A stretch of 7,182 nt of DNA from an uncultured Pyrinomonas sp. (GCA_937135995.1 CAKZOF010000369.1:1-7182); one strand, 5' to 3'; positions 1 to 7,182 are shown, counted from the first letter of the stretch. Numbers and translations: made by a program. The notes: generated by a model not told the origin, from the sequence alone.

Positions 1-389
1 TCGACGATCGGCATCGCGTTGGGGTTCTCCGTGCCCTTGACGATCTGCACGGGCGTTTCGCCATCCTCGGTCGTCTGCTCCAAGCGCACTCCGCGTTTGC
101 GAAAGTGCATCAGCACTTGATTGACCGTCAGACGATGCAGCCAAGTGGTGAACGCCGACTCGCCGCGAAAGCTTCCGATCTTGCGAAAGAGCTGAATGAA
201 GACCTCTTGCATCAGGTCCTCGGCCTCGCTCGTGTTGCCCGTCATGCGCAGGCAGAGCGAATAGACGCGCCGATTGTGGCGTTCATAAAGCTGCTCGAAA
301 GCTTGCGCATCGCCGCGCGCGGCGCGCTGCGCCAGTTCGAAATCGGATTCTTGCGGCGTCCCCGCCTCGACTTTTTCGGCTTCGGTCAC
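1..389 (-). CDS. ECF-type sigma-70 family RNA polymerase sigma factor, N-terminal part (cut by the window edge)
   Basis: This is an alternative sigma factor that would bind core RNA polymerase and direct it to its own promoter set. The 129 residues present begin [10 protein letters not shown]. Residues about 31-99 form sigma region 2: [15 protein letters not shown] (2.1), [17 protein letters not shown] (2.2) and the tryptophan-containing [14 protein letters not shown] stretch (2.3/2.4, DNA melting and -10 contact). They are followed by a linker containing [10 protein letters not shown]. Region 4 (-35 recognition) lies beyond the left edge, so the gene is incomplete by position and not visibly broken. 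GTG at 389 is the only ATG, GTG or TTG start between the upstream in-frame TAG (about 443) and region 2. It has no good Shine-Dalgarno. A GGAGGAG lies about 40 bases upstream, too far to serve it. No anti-sigma gene is visible upstream; one could lie beyond the left edge. Family assignment is confident. The regulon cannot be told, and the close resemblance to acidobacterial RpoE/SigW-like factors is from memory. Confidence 0.92.
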   Translation of the reverse strand, partial: MTEAEKVEAGTPQESDFELAQRAARGDAQAFEQLYERHNRRVYSLCLRMTGNTSEAEDLMQEVFIQLFRKIGSFRGESAFTTWLHRLTVNQVLMHFRKRGVRLEQTTEDGETPVQIVKGTENPNAMPIV

Positions 390-490
390 GTGTTCGCTGC
401 CCGCCCCGACGACAAGGCTTTGAAGATCCTCTGGCTCCTCCTAGCGCGCGACGGACAGAACACGCTCCAAACGAAGACATCCTCGCCGAC

Positions 491-517
491 AAAGCCGCTC
501 CTCTGTGGCGGCTTTGC
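491..517 (-). terminator. Terminator-like hairpin downstream of comM
   Basis: A perfect 9-bp inverted repeat (CAAAGCCGC / GCGGCTTTG) encloses a 9-base loop. It sits about 110 bases after the comM stop and about 100 bases before the sigma factor start. On the minus strand it ends in only three T residues, so it would be a weak intrinsic terminator. It may instead be a structure in the leader of the sigma factor mRNA. The rest of the 390-625 gap shows no convincing gene. Confidence 0.5.
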
Positions 518-625
518 GCCAAGCTCCTCCACGCGCCTTGTGATGCCCCCGGTTGCGCGCGTCGTTGCCTTGTCCGCCGTAAAAATTGATCTTTTCGTGC
601 ACCGTGCCGACGTTTTCGTGCGCGC

Positions 626-2209
626 TCACGTCCAATAGACCCGGTCGAGTGAACGGTACCCGACGGCCTCGGCGATGTGGGCGGGTCGGATCTCGGACGT
701 GCCTTCAAGATCGGCAATGGTGCGACTGACCTTCAGTATGCGGTCGATGGCGCGCGCCGACAACCCCAGCCGCGCCACAGCATTCTCTAACATCCGCTCG
801 CACTCGGCGTCAATGCGACAGAAGCGGCGAATATGCCGCGGTTGCATCTGCGCGTTGGCGAAGATGCCCTCGCCTTGAAAGCGCGCCCGCTGGCGCGCGC
901 GTGCCGCCACGACGCGCGCGCGAATGTCGGCCGAGCTTTCGGCCATCGGCGCGTCGCCCGTCAACTCTTTGAACTTCACGGCGGGCACGTCGATGTGAAT
1001 GTCTATGCGGTCGAGCAACGGGCCTGAAATTCTCCCGACGTAGCGCCGGATCTGCAACGGCGTGCACCGGCATTCGCGCGTCGGATCGTTCCAAAATCCA
1101 CACGGGCAAGGGTTCATCGCGGCGACGAGCATGAACGAAGCGGGGAAAGTCAGCGACATCGCCGCGCGACTAATGGTCACCTTTTGATCTTCCAAAGGTT
1201 GGCGCAAAACTTCCAGCACGCTGCGGTCAAACTCCGGCAGCTCGTCAAGAAAGAGCACGCCGTGATGGGCGAGCGACACCTCGCCGGGACGCGGCACGGC
1301 GCCGCCGCCGATCAATCCTGCATCGCTGATCGTGTGGTGCGGTGAGCGAAACGGACGCTGCGTGACCAACCCGATGCGCCCCGTTAATCCGGCGACCGAA
1401 TAGATCTTGGTCAATTCCAGGGCCGCCTCGAATTCCAGCGGTGGCAGAATCGTCGGGACGCGCTTGGCGAGCATGGTTTTGCCCGATCCGGGTGGCCCGA
1501 TGAGTAGAATGTTATGAGCACCCGCACTCGCCACTTCCAGCGCGCGCTTGGCCGCGTGCTGCCCGCGCACTTCGCGGAAATCCACGGCGTACTCATCCTT
1601 GTGAGCCATGAGCGCCTGCGGGTCGAGACGCAGCGGCGTCGGACGCCGGTTTGCGTCGCCGCTTTCGAGCGCTCGCGCCGTCTCGACGGCGCGCCGCAAA
1701 TCTGCCACCGGATAGACGTTGACGCCCGTCACCACGGCTGCTTCAGCGGCGTTCTCCTCGGGAACGAGCAAGTGCTCGATGCGCGCCTGTCGCGCGCGCA
1801 TGGCGATCGGCAGAACACCGCGCACGGGACGCACGCGCCCATCGAGGGCCAGTTCGCCCACGGCAAGCACCTTTTCGAGTCCGGCAAGATCGCCCAAATC
1901 GCCGTTTGCGCCGAGGATGCCGAGCGCAATCGGTAGGTCAAAACTGGCTCCCTCTTTGCGCACGTCGGCGGGCGCAAGGTTCACCGTCATCCGATTGAAC
2001 GGGAAGAAGAAGCCGCTGTTGTTGATTGCAGCACGAATGCGCTCGCGCGATTCGCGCACGGCTAAATCCGGCAACCCGACAATGGTCACCGACGCCGCGT
2101 CGCTTTCGCCGCGCGACGGAACCAGATCAACCTCCACTTCGACCAGATCGGCATCGATGCCGTACACAGCCGCTGAACGAGTGCAGAAGAGTATGGTGAG
2201 GCACTCCAC
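626..2209 (-). CDS. comM: YifB/ComM family Mg-chelatase-like AAA+ ATPase
   Basis: This is a cytoplasmic AAA+ ATPase of the YifB/ComM family. In naturally transformable bacteria ComM is a hexameric helicase that promotes branch migration when incoming DNA is integrated. In many other bacteria its role is unknown. The 527 residues show an N-terminal Lon-protease-like domain (about 13-180, beginning [18 protein letters not shown], with [18 protein letters not shown] and [10 protein letters not shown]). The AAA+ core follows: Walker A GPPGSGKT (238-245), Walker [12 protein letters not shown] (317-327) and the putative arginine finger in [11 protein letters not shown] (395-405). The C-terminal lid [20 protein letters not shown] is at 482-501. 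The family cysteine cluster is present in [17 protein letters not shown] (C368, C370, C380, C382) and may bind zinc. Length is close to the family norm of about 500-515. GTG at 2209 is used as the start. It has only a weak GGAA upstream, but it is the nearest start before the conserved SAAVYG block. The gene appears to be its own unit, with long non-coding gaps on both sides. It is intact. Whether this organism is transformable cannot be judged here. Confidence 0.95.
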   Translation of the reverse strand: MECLTILFCTRSAAVYGIDADLVEVEVDLVPSRGESDAASVTIVGLPDLAVRESRERIRAAINNSGFFFPFNRMTVNLAPADVRKEGASFDLPIALGILGANGDLGDLAGLEKVLAVGELALDGRVRPVRGVLPIAMRARQARIEHLLVPEENAAEAAVVTGVNVYPVADLRRAVETARALESGDANRRPTPLRLDPQALMAHKDEYAVDFREVRGQHAAKRALEVASAGAHNILLIGPPGSGKTMLAKRVPTILPPLEFEAALELTKIYSVAGLTGRIGLVTQRPFRSPHHTISDAGLIGGGAVPRPGEVSLAHHGVLFLDELPEFDRSVLEVLRQPLEDQKVTISRAAMSLTFPASFMLVAAMNPCPCGFWNDPTRECRCTPLQIRRYVGRISGPLLDRIDIHIDVPAVKFKELTGDAPMAESSADIRARVVAARARQRARFQGEGIFANAQMQPRHIRRFCRIDAECERMLENAVARLGLSARAIDRILKVSRTIADLEGTSEIRPAHIAEAVGYRSLDRVYWT

Positions 2210-2433
2210 GAAGAATTCCGGTCCAACGGATTTGCGCCGAAAGCGCGGATAAAACAGGAGCTTTCGGCGATGCGACGCGAAAGAATGGTCCGCCCAACTG
2301 TCACGAACTCCGCTGTCAATGCTTCCGAGGCGTCCAACGAGACAGGCAAAGCGTTGAAGGCGCTATGCTTCGCTGCTACGCTCGGGGCTGCCAAACCGAA
2401 CAGTGCAGAGCGTTGATAAGGCTCGCCCTCGAA
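2210..2433. other. Non-coding leader region upstream of comM
   Basis: This gap lies between the transglycosylase terminator and comM. No protein-like reading frame is convincing. On the minus strand there is a perfect TTGACA (2319-2314), but no acceptable -10 sits 16-18 bases downstream. TGACAG is repeated with a 15-base period at about 2318-2298. The comM promoter is presumably here, but I cannot place it. The notable element is the inverted repeat at 2235-2269. Confidence 0.5.
2235..2269 (-). repeat. Perfect 10-bp inverted repeat just upstream of comM
   Basis: The arms CGCCGAAAGC (2235-2244) and GCTTTCGGCG (2260-2269) are exact reverse complements around a 15-base AT-richer loop. On the minus strand the hairpin ends 25 bases before the comM GTG and is not followed by a T-run. 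It looks more like a leader RNA structure or an operator than a terminator. Function is inferred only from position. Confidence 0.5.
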
Positions 2434-2475
2434 AGCAGGAAAGCGCGCCCCTGCATGCGGCGCGCTTTCGCTGCT
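2434..2475 (-). terminator. Hairpin terminator of the lytic transglycosylase gene
   Basis: A perfect 11-bp stem (GAAAGCGCGCC, 2439-2449, with GGCGCGCTTTC, 2459-2469) has a 9-base loop. Past a one-base bulge at 2470 it is extended by AGCAG/CTGCT. It begins about 32 bases after the stop of the minus-strand gene at 2508. The T-rich stretch after it on the minus strand is short and interrupted. Stem length and position still make a terminator the best reading. It could also act on plus-strand transcripts. Confidence 0.7.
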
Positions 2476-2507
2476 CAAACCCACAACGCTTTTCCACCCG
2501 ATCGGCT

Positions 2508-4241
2508 TCAGCGACGACGGCGCGATGATCGCGGAGAAGCGGAAGACTTGCTGACGCCGGACGATGGAACGATGATCTCGCGTCCGGCAGCGAGCGGGGC
2601 GTTGGCCGCCACGCCGTTCAGTCGCGCCACTTCGTCGGCAGACGCCCCGTGGCGCGCCGCAATCTGCGCCACCGTCTCGCCTTGGCGCGCGCGCACGCGA
2701 ACCAACCGTTTGGCCGGAGCGGTGCTACCCGCAGCGGTCGGGCGCGCCATCACGACGTTTTTGACGCTGCCGACGGGAACCACGATGCGGCTGCCCGGTT
2801 TGATCTCGATGCCTTCGTTGAGCGACTGCAATTGCGCCAGATTGGCTCCGGTGCGCGCCGCGATGGTCGCCAAGTTCTCACCCGGCGCAACGCGCACGAA
2901 CCGGATCGAGTTGCGCTGGTCCGGTGGAATGCGCTTGAGCAGCGCCACCAACGTGCGCCCACGCCCGGGCGGCACGCGCACCGCATAAGACTCACCTTGC
3001 GGTGTCGTGTCGCGACGAAGTTCCGGGTTGAGGTCACGCAAGTATTCAAGGCTCGTGTCGGTCGCTTCGGCGATGAAACGCAGACTCGTCAGCGGCGGCA
3101 CGCTCACTGTGTCGTAGGATAGCGGTGGCTCCGGTTTGACGTGCGCAAAGCCATACTTCTCTGGGTTCTTGGCGATCAGGATGGTGGCCAAGATGTTCGG
3201 CACGTAGTTGCGCGTCTCCTGCGCGATGTACGGGTAGATCTGCCAGAAATCGGCTGCTCCAGCCCGCGCGATGGCGCGATCGACGTTGCCTTCGCCCGTG
3301 TTGTAAGCAGCCAGCGCCAGCTCCCAGTTACCGCCGTAACGTTGCGCGAGCCACTTCAAGTAACGAGCCGAAGCGCGCGTCGCCTTCTCGAAACTGTGGC
3401 GTTCGTCGACCCAGGCCGTTTGGCGTAGACCGTAACGCATGCCCGTCCCGGGAACGAACTGCCACAAACCGGAAGCACCGGCCCATGACCGGGCTAGAGG
3501 CTGCCACGCGCTTTCGACCTGGCCGAGCCACGCGAGGTCTTCCGGCACACCTTCCTCGCGGAAGATGCGTCGGGCGAGCTTCATGTAGCGCCCCGAGCGA
3601 CGAAGACCCATTTCCATGGTCGTGCGCCCGCGGCCTTGGTAGTAATTGATGAACTGCTGAATGAGCGGATTGATCTTGAAGTCGAAGTTGACCGAGCTTT
3701 TAGCCGCCTCCAGTTGCGCGACGTCCTCGGGACTGACGTTCTCTTCCTCGGGCGTCAAGGTCAAGCGGCTCAATTCGTCGAGCGGCGAAGGCTCGAACGT
3801 CTGTTGACGAAACCCGATCTGTGGCGGAGCAGCCTGCGCAACCAGCGTTTCGCCGCTCGCCGCCGCAGAGGCCGTCGTCGCCGGAGCGATCTGCGGCACT
3901 TCGAGCCGGTAGATACGTTCAACCAACTGCAGGTAGTAATCGCGCAACCGTTGGTTGGCACGCACGTCGAAGCCGGATTCGAGGATCAGGTCGACCGCCT
4001 TGTCGAAGTCATCCCGCGCCTGCTCACGCCGGTTGTCGCGAAGGTTGATCTCTCCCTGTTTGAAGAGGCTCTCAGCCCGTGCAATGATCTGCGACACGCG
4101 CGCTTCTTGGCGCTCTATCTCGGTTTGGGCGCCGCGCAGCGCCGATGCCGACGGCGTTTGCGCCGCAACCGGCAGGCTCGGAGCCAGCAGCGCGCCGAGC
4201 AGAAAGATTCGGGGAATCGAGCGGGAGAGGCTACGTGCCAT
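2508..4241 (-). CDS. Secreted lytic murein transglycosylase with LysM domains (MltD-like)
   Basis: This is a predicted periplasmic or envelope enzyme that cleaves the MurNAc-GlcNAc bond of peptidoglycan to give 1,6-anhydro ends. The 577 residues start with a signal peptide (basic MARSLSRSIPR, hydrophobic IFLLGALLAPSLPVAA, likely cut near residues 26-28). A helical, TPR-like charged region follows at about 35-115. After an Ala/Pro/Thr-rich linker comes the SLT/GH23 domain at about 190-360. It has the catalytic glutamate E243 in LGQVESAWQP, then GASGLWQFVPGTGMRYGL and ALAAYNTGEGNVDRAI. Residues 378-425 resemble the MltD linker or a degenerate LysM. Two clear LysM peptidoglycan-binding modules lie at about 448-489 and 515-559. 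The protein ends in a basic SSRRRR tail. No lipobox cysteine is seen near the cleavage site, so unlike E. coli MltD it is probably not a lipoprotein. The ATG start is well supported by GGAGGA four bases upstream and by the signal peptide. It has its own promoter and terminator. It appears intact. Confidence 0.93.
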   Translation of the reverse strand: MARSLSRSIPRIFLLGALLAPSLPVAAQTPSASALRGAQTEIERQEARVSQIIARAESLFKQGEINLRDNRREQARDDFDKAVDLILESGFDVRANQRLRDYYLQLVERIYRLEVPQIAPATTASAAASGETLVAQAAPPQIGFRQQTFEPSPLDELSRLTLTPEEENVSPEDVAQLEAAKSSVNFDFKINPLIQQFINYYQGRGRTTMEMGLRRSGRYMKLARRIFREEGVPEDLAWLGQVESAWQPLARSWAGASGLWQFVPGTGMRYGLRQTAWVDERHSFEKATRASARYLKWLAQRYGGNWELALAAYNTGEGNVDRAIARAGAADFWQIYPYIAQETRNYVPNILATILIAKNPEKYGFAHVKPEPPLSYDTVSVPPLTSLRFIAEATDTSLEYLRDLNPELRRDTTPQGESYAVRVPPGRGRTLVALLKRIPPDQRNSIRFVRVAPGENLATIAARTGANLAQLQSLNEGIEIKPGSRIVVPVGSVKNVVMARPTAAGSTAPAKRLVRVRARQGETVAQIAARHGASADEVARLNGVAANAPLAAGREIIVPSSGVSKSSASPRSSRRRR

Positions 4242-4245
4242 CAGG

Positions 4246-4251
4246 TCCTCC
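4246..4251 (-). promoter_or_regulatory. Strong Shine-Dalgarno of the transglycosylase gene
   Basis: On the minus strand GGAGGA lies four bases before the ATG at 4241. It is the best ribosome-binding site in the window and fixes the start that keeps the signal peptide. Confidence 0.85.
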
Positions 4252-4349
4252 GTCTACCTTGCAATCGAAAGGTTTCCGCGCTGCACCGCTCGAACCGCCC
4301 CGCCGCGAGATGATGCAGGGGATCGCCGGTGGCGGTCCGACAGTGGCGC

Positions 4350-4378
4350 AGCGTAGCACACCGCCAGTCGCGAGTCAA
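4350..4378 (-). promoter_or_regulatory. Sigma70-type promoter for the transglycosylase gene
   Basis: On the minus strand a -35 TTGACT (4378-4373) is separated by 17 bases from a -10 TACGCT (4355-4350). These match the consensus at 5 of 6 and 4 of 6 positions with ideal spacing. It lies just after the lon terminator and would give a leader of about 100 bases. It shows that the gene is probably transcribed independently of lon. Confidence 0.6.
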
Positions 4379-4393
4379 ACTTCGACACCAGTT

Positions 4394-4433
4394 AAAAAGG
4401 CCGAATCGGTGAGATTTTCCACCGAATCAGACC
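4394..4433 (-). terminator. Intrinsic terminator of lon
   Basis: On the minus strand the hairpin arm GATTCGGTG (4428-4420) begins inside the lon TGA stop codon. It pairs with CACCGATTC (4411-4403) with one T-T mismatch. The stem can be extended by GGTC pairing with GGCC (allowing a G-U pair and a bulged T). A run of five T residues (4398-4394) follows directly. This is the most canonical rho-independent terminator in the window. Confidence 0.85.
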
Positions 4434-6874
4434 CGCGGCGGCGAAGCCGCCTGCGGCACTTTGGCCGGGCGGGTCGCGCCAGAGGCCGCGGGCTGGACTT
4501 TTTCGCGCAACGCCTCGCGAAAGACCTGTTGAACGTTCTCGACGAAGACGAACCGCACGTTGGCGAAGAGTTCCTTCGGGATTTCGTCCAAGTCACGCCG
4601 ATTTTGTTGCGGTAGGATAACGGTTGACACGCGCGCTCGACGCGCGGCGAGAACCTTCTCCTTGATCCCGCCGACGGGGAGCACGTTGCCGCGCAAGGTG
4701 ATCTCGCCCGTCATCGCCACGTCGCGCCGCACGGGACGCTGCGCCAGCACCGAGACCATCGCCGTCGCCAGCGTGATGCCGGCCGATGGGCCATCCTTGG
4801 GAATAGCCCCTTCGGGGATGTGGATATGCAGGTCGTAGGTGTTGAAATCCTCTTCCGCAATGCCGAGTTCGCGCGCCCGCGCCTTGGCGTAGGAGAAGGC
4901 CGCCTGCGCCGATTCCTTCATGACGTCGCCGAGTTGTCCGGTCAACACGAGATCGCCTTTGCCGCGCACGCGCAGCGCCTCGATGAAGAGGACATCGCCG
5001 CCAGTGGCCGTCCATGCCAGCCCAGTCGCCACGCCGATGGCATCGCGCCGCAGGATCTCTTCCGGCTGAATCTTGGGCGCGCCGAGAAACTCGTGCAGAT
5101 TCTTGAGCGAGACGCGCACCGTTTCGTCGTTGCCTTCGGCGACGCGCCGCGCCACTTTGCGACAGATCTTGCCGATCTCGCGTTCCAACTGCCGGAGTCC
5201 AGCCTCTTGCGTGTACTGGTTGATGATGGCTGCCAACGCCCGGCGCGAAATCTGCAGATGTCGCGGCGTGATGCCGTTCTCTTCCATCTGCTTGGGCAGA
5301 AGGTGGCGCCGTGCGATTTCGAGCTTCTCCTCTTCCGTGTAGCCCGATAGTTGGATGACCTCCATGCGGTCGCGTAGGGCCGGCTGAATCGTGTCGAGGA
5401 CATTGGCCGTCGTCATGAACATCACGTTCGACAGGTCGAACGGAACGCCCAGGTAGTTGTCGCGGAAGCTGTTGTTCTGTTCAGGATCGAGCACTTCGAG
5501 CAAGGCGGAACTCGGGTCGCCGCGAAAATCGGCTCCCACTTTGTCGATCTCGTCGAGCATGATGAGCGGGTTGTTGGTGCCCGCCTGCTGCAGAGCTTGA
5601 ATGATGCGCCCGGGCATGGCGCCAACGTACGTGCGCCGGTGGCCGCGAATCTCCGCTTCGTCGTGGACGCCGCCCAGACTCAATCGGACGAACTTGCGGT
5701 CGAGAGCGCGCGCGATCGAGCGCCCCAGACTGGTCTTGCCAACGCCCGGCGGCCCAACGAGGCAGAGGATCGGGCCTTTCGGCTTCTCTTTGAGCTTGCG
5801 CACGGCTAGCGCTTCGAGGATGCGCTCTTTGACCTTCTCCAACCCGTAGTGATCTTCGTCGAGAATGCGCGCCGCTTTGGCCAGATCGAGGTTGTCTTTG
5901 GAAGAACGCGACCACGGCAGGTCCACCATGATCTCCAGCCAGTTGCGCAACGTCGCCGTTTCTGCGGCGTCCGGGTGCATCCGTTCGAGCTTTTTGAGCT
6001 GTCGCAAGACCTCCTCTTCAGCCTGTGGCGGCATGCCTGCTGCGGCGACTTTGCGTTGAAACTGGGCGATCTCTTCGGCCAGTTCATTGCCTTCGCCGAG
6101 TTCGGCTTGAATCGCTTTGAGCTGCTGCCGGAGGAAGAATTCGCGCTGCGAACGGTCGATGTCGGCGCGGGCCTGCGTGTTGATCTCCTGCTGCACCGTG
6201 AGCACTTCGATCTCGCGGTTGAGCAGTTCGTTGATGCGCCGCAACCGGTCCACTGGATCGACGATGTCGAGCACGGACTGCGCGTCATCGACGCGCAACT
6301 CCAAATTGGACGCAGCCAGATCGGCCAATCGCCCGGCGTCGTCCAGATTGGCGGCGATCGCCATCACCTCGGGCGAAATGTTCTTCCCGAGGTTGGCCGC
6401 CTTCTCCAACAGCGCGCGCACGTTGCGGATCAGCGCTTCGACTTCGAGCGACCCTTCCGGCACGGGCGGCTCGCGCAACACTGCAAGATGCGCGCTCAGA
6501 AAACCGTTTGTCTCGGTCACTTCCACGACGCGCGCGCGCGCCAATCCCTGCACCAGAATGCGCGTACGCCCATCGGGAAGCTTCAACATGCGCATGACGA
6601 CGGCGACGGTTCCTGTGGTGTAAAGGTCTTCGGCCGTCGGCTCTTCTTTGTCAAGATCCCGCTGCGAAAGAAGCAGGATCAGTCGGTTCTCGCCAAGCGC
6701 GTGTTCCACGGCACGAATGGACCGTTCGCGCGAGACGAAAAGCGGCACGATCATGAACGGGTAGATGACGATGTCGCGCAGCGGCAAAATCGGCAACATG
6801 TCCGGTATCTGCGGGTGTTCGCCGCCATCGCTGCCCGTTTCCAGTTCCGTGATGTGAGAGTTAACTTCGTCCAT
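4427..6874 (-). CDS. lon: ATP-dependent serine protease Lon (LonA type)
   Basis: Lon is a cytoplasmic hexameric AAA+ protease that degrades misfolded and short-lived regulatory proteins. From ATG 6874 the product is 815 residues, close to the 784 of E. coli Lon. It has the N-terminal substrate-binding LON domain (about 26-220, with [19 protein letters not shown]) and a coiled-coil stretch (about 220-300). The ATPase has Walker A GPPGVGKT (374-381), Walker B LIMLDEID (437-444) and arginines in ALRDRMEVI (499-507). The protease domain has catalytic Ser697 in PKDGPSAGI and Lys740 in [10 protein letters not shown], 43 residues apart as in E. coli (S679/K722). An Ala/Pro-rich tail of about 22 residues ends the protein. 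The start is a choice. ATG 6874 ([10 protein letters not shown]) is preferred because an upstream in-frame ATG at 6931 lies within AT-rich, promoter-like DNA and has no Shine-Dalgarno. ATG 6874 itself has only a weak GGA about ten bases before it. The reading frame stays open further upstream, into etfB sequence. I saw no CIRCE or HAIR heat-shock operator upstream. Confidence 0.95.
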   Translation of the reverse strand: MDEVNSHITELETGSDGGEHPQIPDMLPILPLRDIVIYPFMIVPLFVSRERSIRAVEHALGENRLILLLSQRDLDKEEPTAEDLYTTGTVAVVMRMLKLPDGRTRILVQGLARARVVEVTETNGFLSAHLAVLREPPVPEGSLEVEALIRNVRALLEKAANLGKNISPEVMAIAANLDDAGRLADLAASNLELRVDDAQSVLDIVDPVDRLRRINELLNREIEVLTVQQEINTQARADIDRSQREFFLRQQLKAIQAELGEGNELAEEIAQFQRKVAAAGMPPQAEEEVLRQLKKLERMHPDAAETATLRNWLEIMVDLPWSRSSKDNLDLAKAARILDEDHYGLEKVKERILEALAVRKLKEKPKGPILCLVGPPGVGKTSLGRSIARALDRKFVRLSLGGVHDEAEIRGHRRTYVGAMPGRIIQALQQAGTNNPLIMLDEIDKVGADFRGDPSSALLEVLDPEQNNSFRDNYLGVPFDLSNVMFMTTANVLDTIQPALRDRMEVIQLSGYTEEEKLEIARRHLLPKQMEENGITPRHLQISRRALAAIINQYTQEAGLRQLEREIGKICRKVARRVAEGNDETVRVSLKNLHEFLGAPKIQPEEILRRDAIGVATGLAWTATGGDVLFIEALRVRGKGDLVLTGQLGDVMKESAQAAFSYAKARARELGIAEEDFNTYDLHIHIPEGAIPKDGPSAGITLATAMVSVLAQRPVRRDVAMTGEITLRGNVLPVGGIKEKVLAARRARVSTVILPQQNRRDLDEIPKELFANVRFVFVENVQQVFREALREKVQPAASGATRPAKVPQAASPPRV

Positions 6875-7084
6875 AGAGTTCGATCCGCACGATACGATCT
6901 CCCGAGATTCAAAAATAAGATTATCGCTCATCGTCGGACAAAAGAGAAATCGTCCGTCGCGCCGAGCGCAGATGCCACGTCGCTTGCCGCTCGAATCTGA
7001 AGAAAGATGGCGAGAGAGGCCTCGTCCACAACAGGGCCGGACGATCCGGCGCTCGCCGAGTCGCTCGTCGCCCGGCTCGACGGC
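6875..7084 (-). other. Unresolved etfB-lon junction
   Basis: About 210 bases lie between recognisable EtfB and the preferred lon start. The etfB frame, which is also the lon frame, is open throughout. The other two minus frames end at TGA 6930-6928 and TAA 6923-6921. None of the three translations resembles a normal EtfB tail. The part nearest lon is AT-rich and probably holds its promoter. It may contain the true etfB end after a frameshift, a degraded etfB tail, or spacer. Confidence 0.5.
6912..6941 (-). promoter_or_regulatory. Possible lon promoter
   Basis: The minus strand becomes AT-rich just before lon. One reading is -35 TTGTCC (6941-6936), an 18-base spacer and -10 TATTTT (6917-6912). 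Another uses the -10-like GATAAT (6925-6920) with a poor -35, TTCTCT (6948-6943). Either would start transcription 25-45 bases before ATG 6874 and argues against the ATG at 6931. The match is weak and tentative. Confidence 0.3.
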
Positions 7085-7182
7085 CTTCTCCTCGAGCGGC
7101 TTCTTCTTGGCCGCCATGATGCCCTTCAACGAGGCGTAGCGAGGCTCGTAAGCGCCCTTGGTGATGGTCAGCACGCAGGGAA
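7085..7182 (-). CDS. etfB: Electron transfer flavoprotein beta subunit, C-terminal fragment (cut by the window edge; 3' end unclear)
   Basis: EtfB forms, with EtfA, a flavin-containing dimer that passes electrons from acyl-CoA and other dehydrogenases to the respiratory chain. Only about 32 residues are recognisable: TITKGAYEPRYASLKG followed by IMAAKKKPLEEK. This is the family's signature recognition loop near the C-terminus (compare NEPRYATLPNIMKAKKKK of the human protein). The start lies beyond the right edge. Normally some 40-60 further residues follow, forming a C-terminal arm with a PP-R-AG type motif. Here the frame continues as AVEPGDERLGERRIVRP and then a Cys/Arg-rich stretch that I cannot match to EtfB. 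It meets no stop before lon. The stated left end is only where recognisable similarity ceases. The identity of the fragment is secure. Whether the gene is intact is not. Confidence 0.8.

Noticed and set aside
441..635. Minus-strand 64-residue open frame between comM and the sigma factor, overlapping the comM end
   Set aside because: It begins at a TTG inside comM, is Arg/Gly-rich as expected of random GC-rich translation, contains the terminator-like hairpin, and resembles no family I know.
105..638. Plus-strand 177-residue open frame opposite the sigma factor and its leader
   Set aside because: Its reverse complement is the clear sigma region 2 coding sequence. The plus-strand product is a shadow.
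2086..2484. Minus-strand 132-residue open frame spanning the comM leader
   Set aside because: It overlaps the comM coding region in another frame and runs through the transglycosylase terminator and the comM inverted repeat. Its composition looks random.
3636..4313. Plus-strand 225-residue open frame opposite the transglycosylase
   Set aside because: It mirrors the codons of the transglycosylase gene and shows no start signal or family motif.
5849..7000. Plus-strand 383-residue open frame opposite lon
   Set aside because: It is the antisense of the well-conserved lon gene. Long antisense frames are expected from GC-rich codon use, and the product has no recognisable domain.
1..7182. CRISPR arrays, tRNA/rRNA genes, insertion sequences, phage or defence genes
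   Set aside because: I saw no regularly spaced repeats, RNA gene signatures, transposase motifs or terminal repeats. All space is taken by conserved chromosomal genes and short gaps.

Overview
The window is a GC-rich stretch of bacterial chromosome in which every recognisable gene lies on the minus strand. Read in the direction of transcription (right to left) it holds: the 3' end of an electron-transfer-flavoprotein beta subunit gene (etfB, cut by the right edge), lon (ATP-dependent protease), a secreted LysM lytic transglycosylase of the MltD type, a ComM/YifB-family AAA+ ATPase, and the 5' part of an ECF-type RNA polymerase sigma factor gene (cut by the left edge). The wording of the sigma factor (region 2 and the linker after it) and of the Lon N-terminus resembles Acidobacteriota proteins, perhaps Blastocatellia. 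This is an inference from memory and was not searched.

Layout: 7182-7085 is recognisable EtfB C-terminal sequence. 7084-6875 is an ambiguous junction with no stop in the etfB frame before lon. 6874-4427 is lon, with an intrinsic terminator that starts inside its stop codon. 4426-4242 is a compact intergenic region with a good sigma70-type promoter (TTGACT-17 bp-TACGCT) and a strong Shine-Dalgarno for the transglycosylase at 4241-2508, which is followed by a long GC-rich hairpin terminator. 2433-2210 is a non-coding leader with a perfect 10-bp inverted repeat just before comM (2209-626). 625-390 holds another terminator-like hairpin, and the sigma factor starts at GTG 389.

The separating terminators suggest mostly single-gene transcription units and not one operon. 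The products are general cell-maintenance functions: protein quality control (Lon), cell-wall remodelling (transglycosylase), DNA processing in transformation or recombination (ComM), stress or envelope transcription control (ECF sigma) and electron transfer (ETF). I see no tRNA, rRNA, insertion sequence, CRISPR array, prophage or toxin-antitoxin gene, and no convincing novel system. The point most worth checking is the etfB-lon junction, where the two coding regions form one uninterrupted reading frame while the usual EtfB C-terminal arm is not recognisable.
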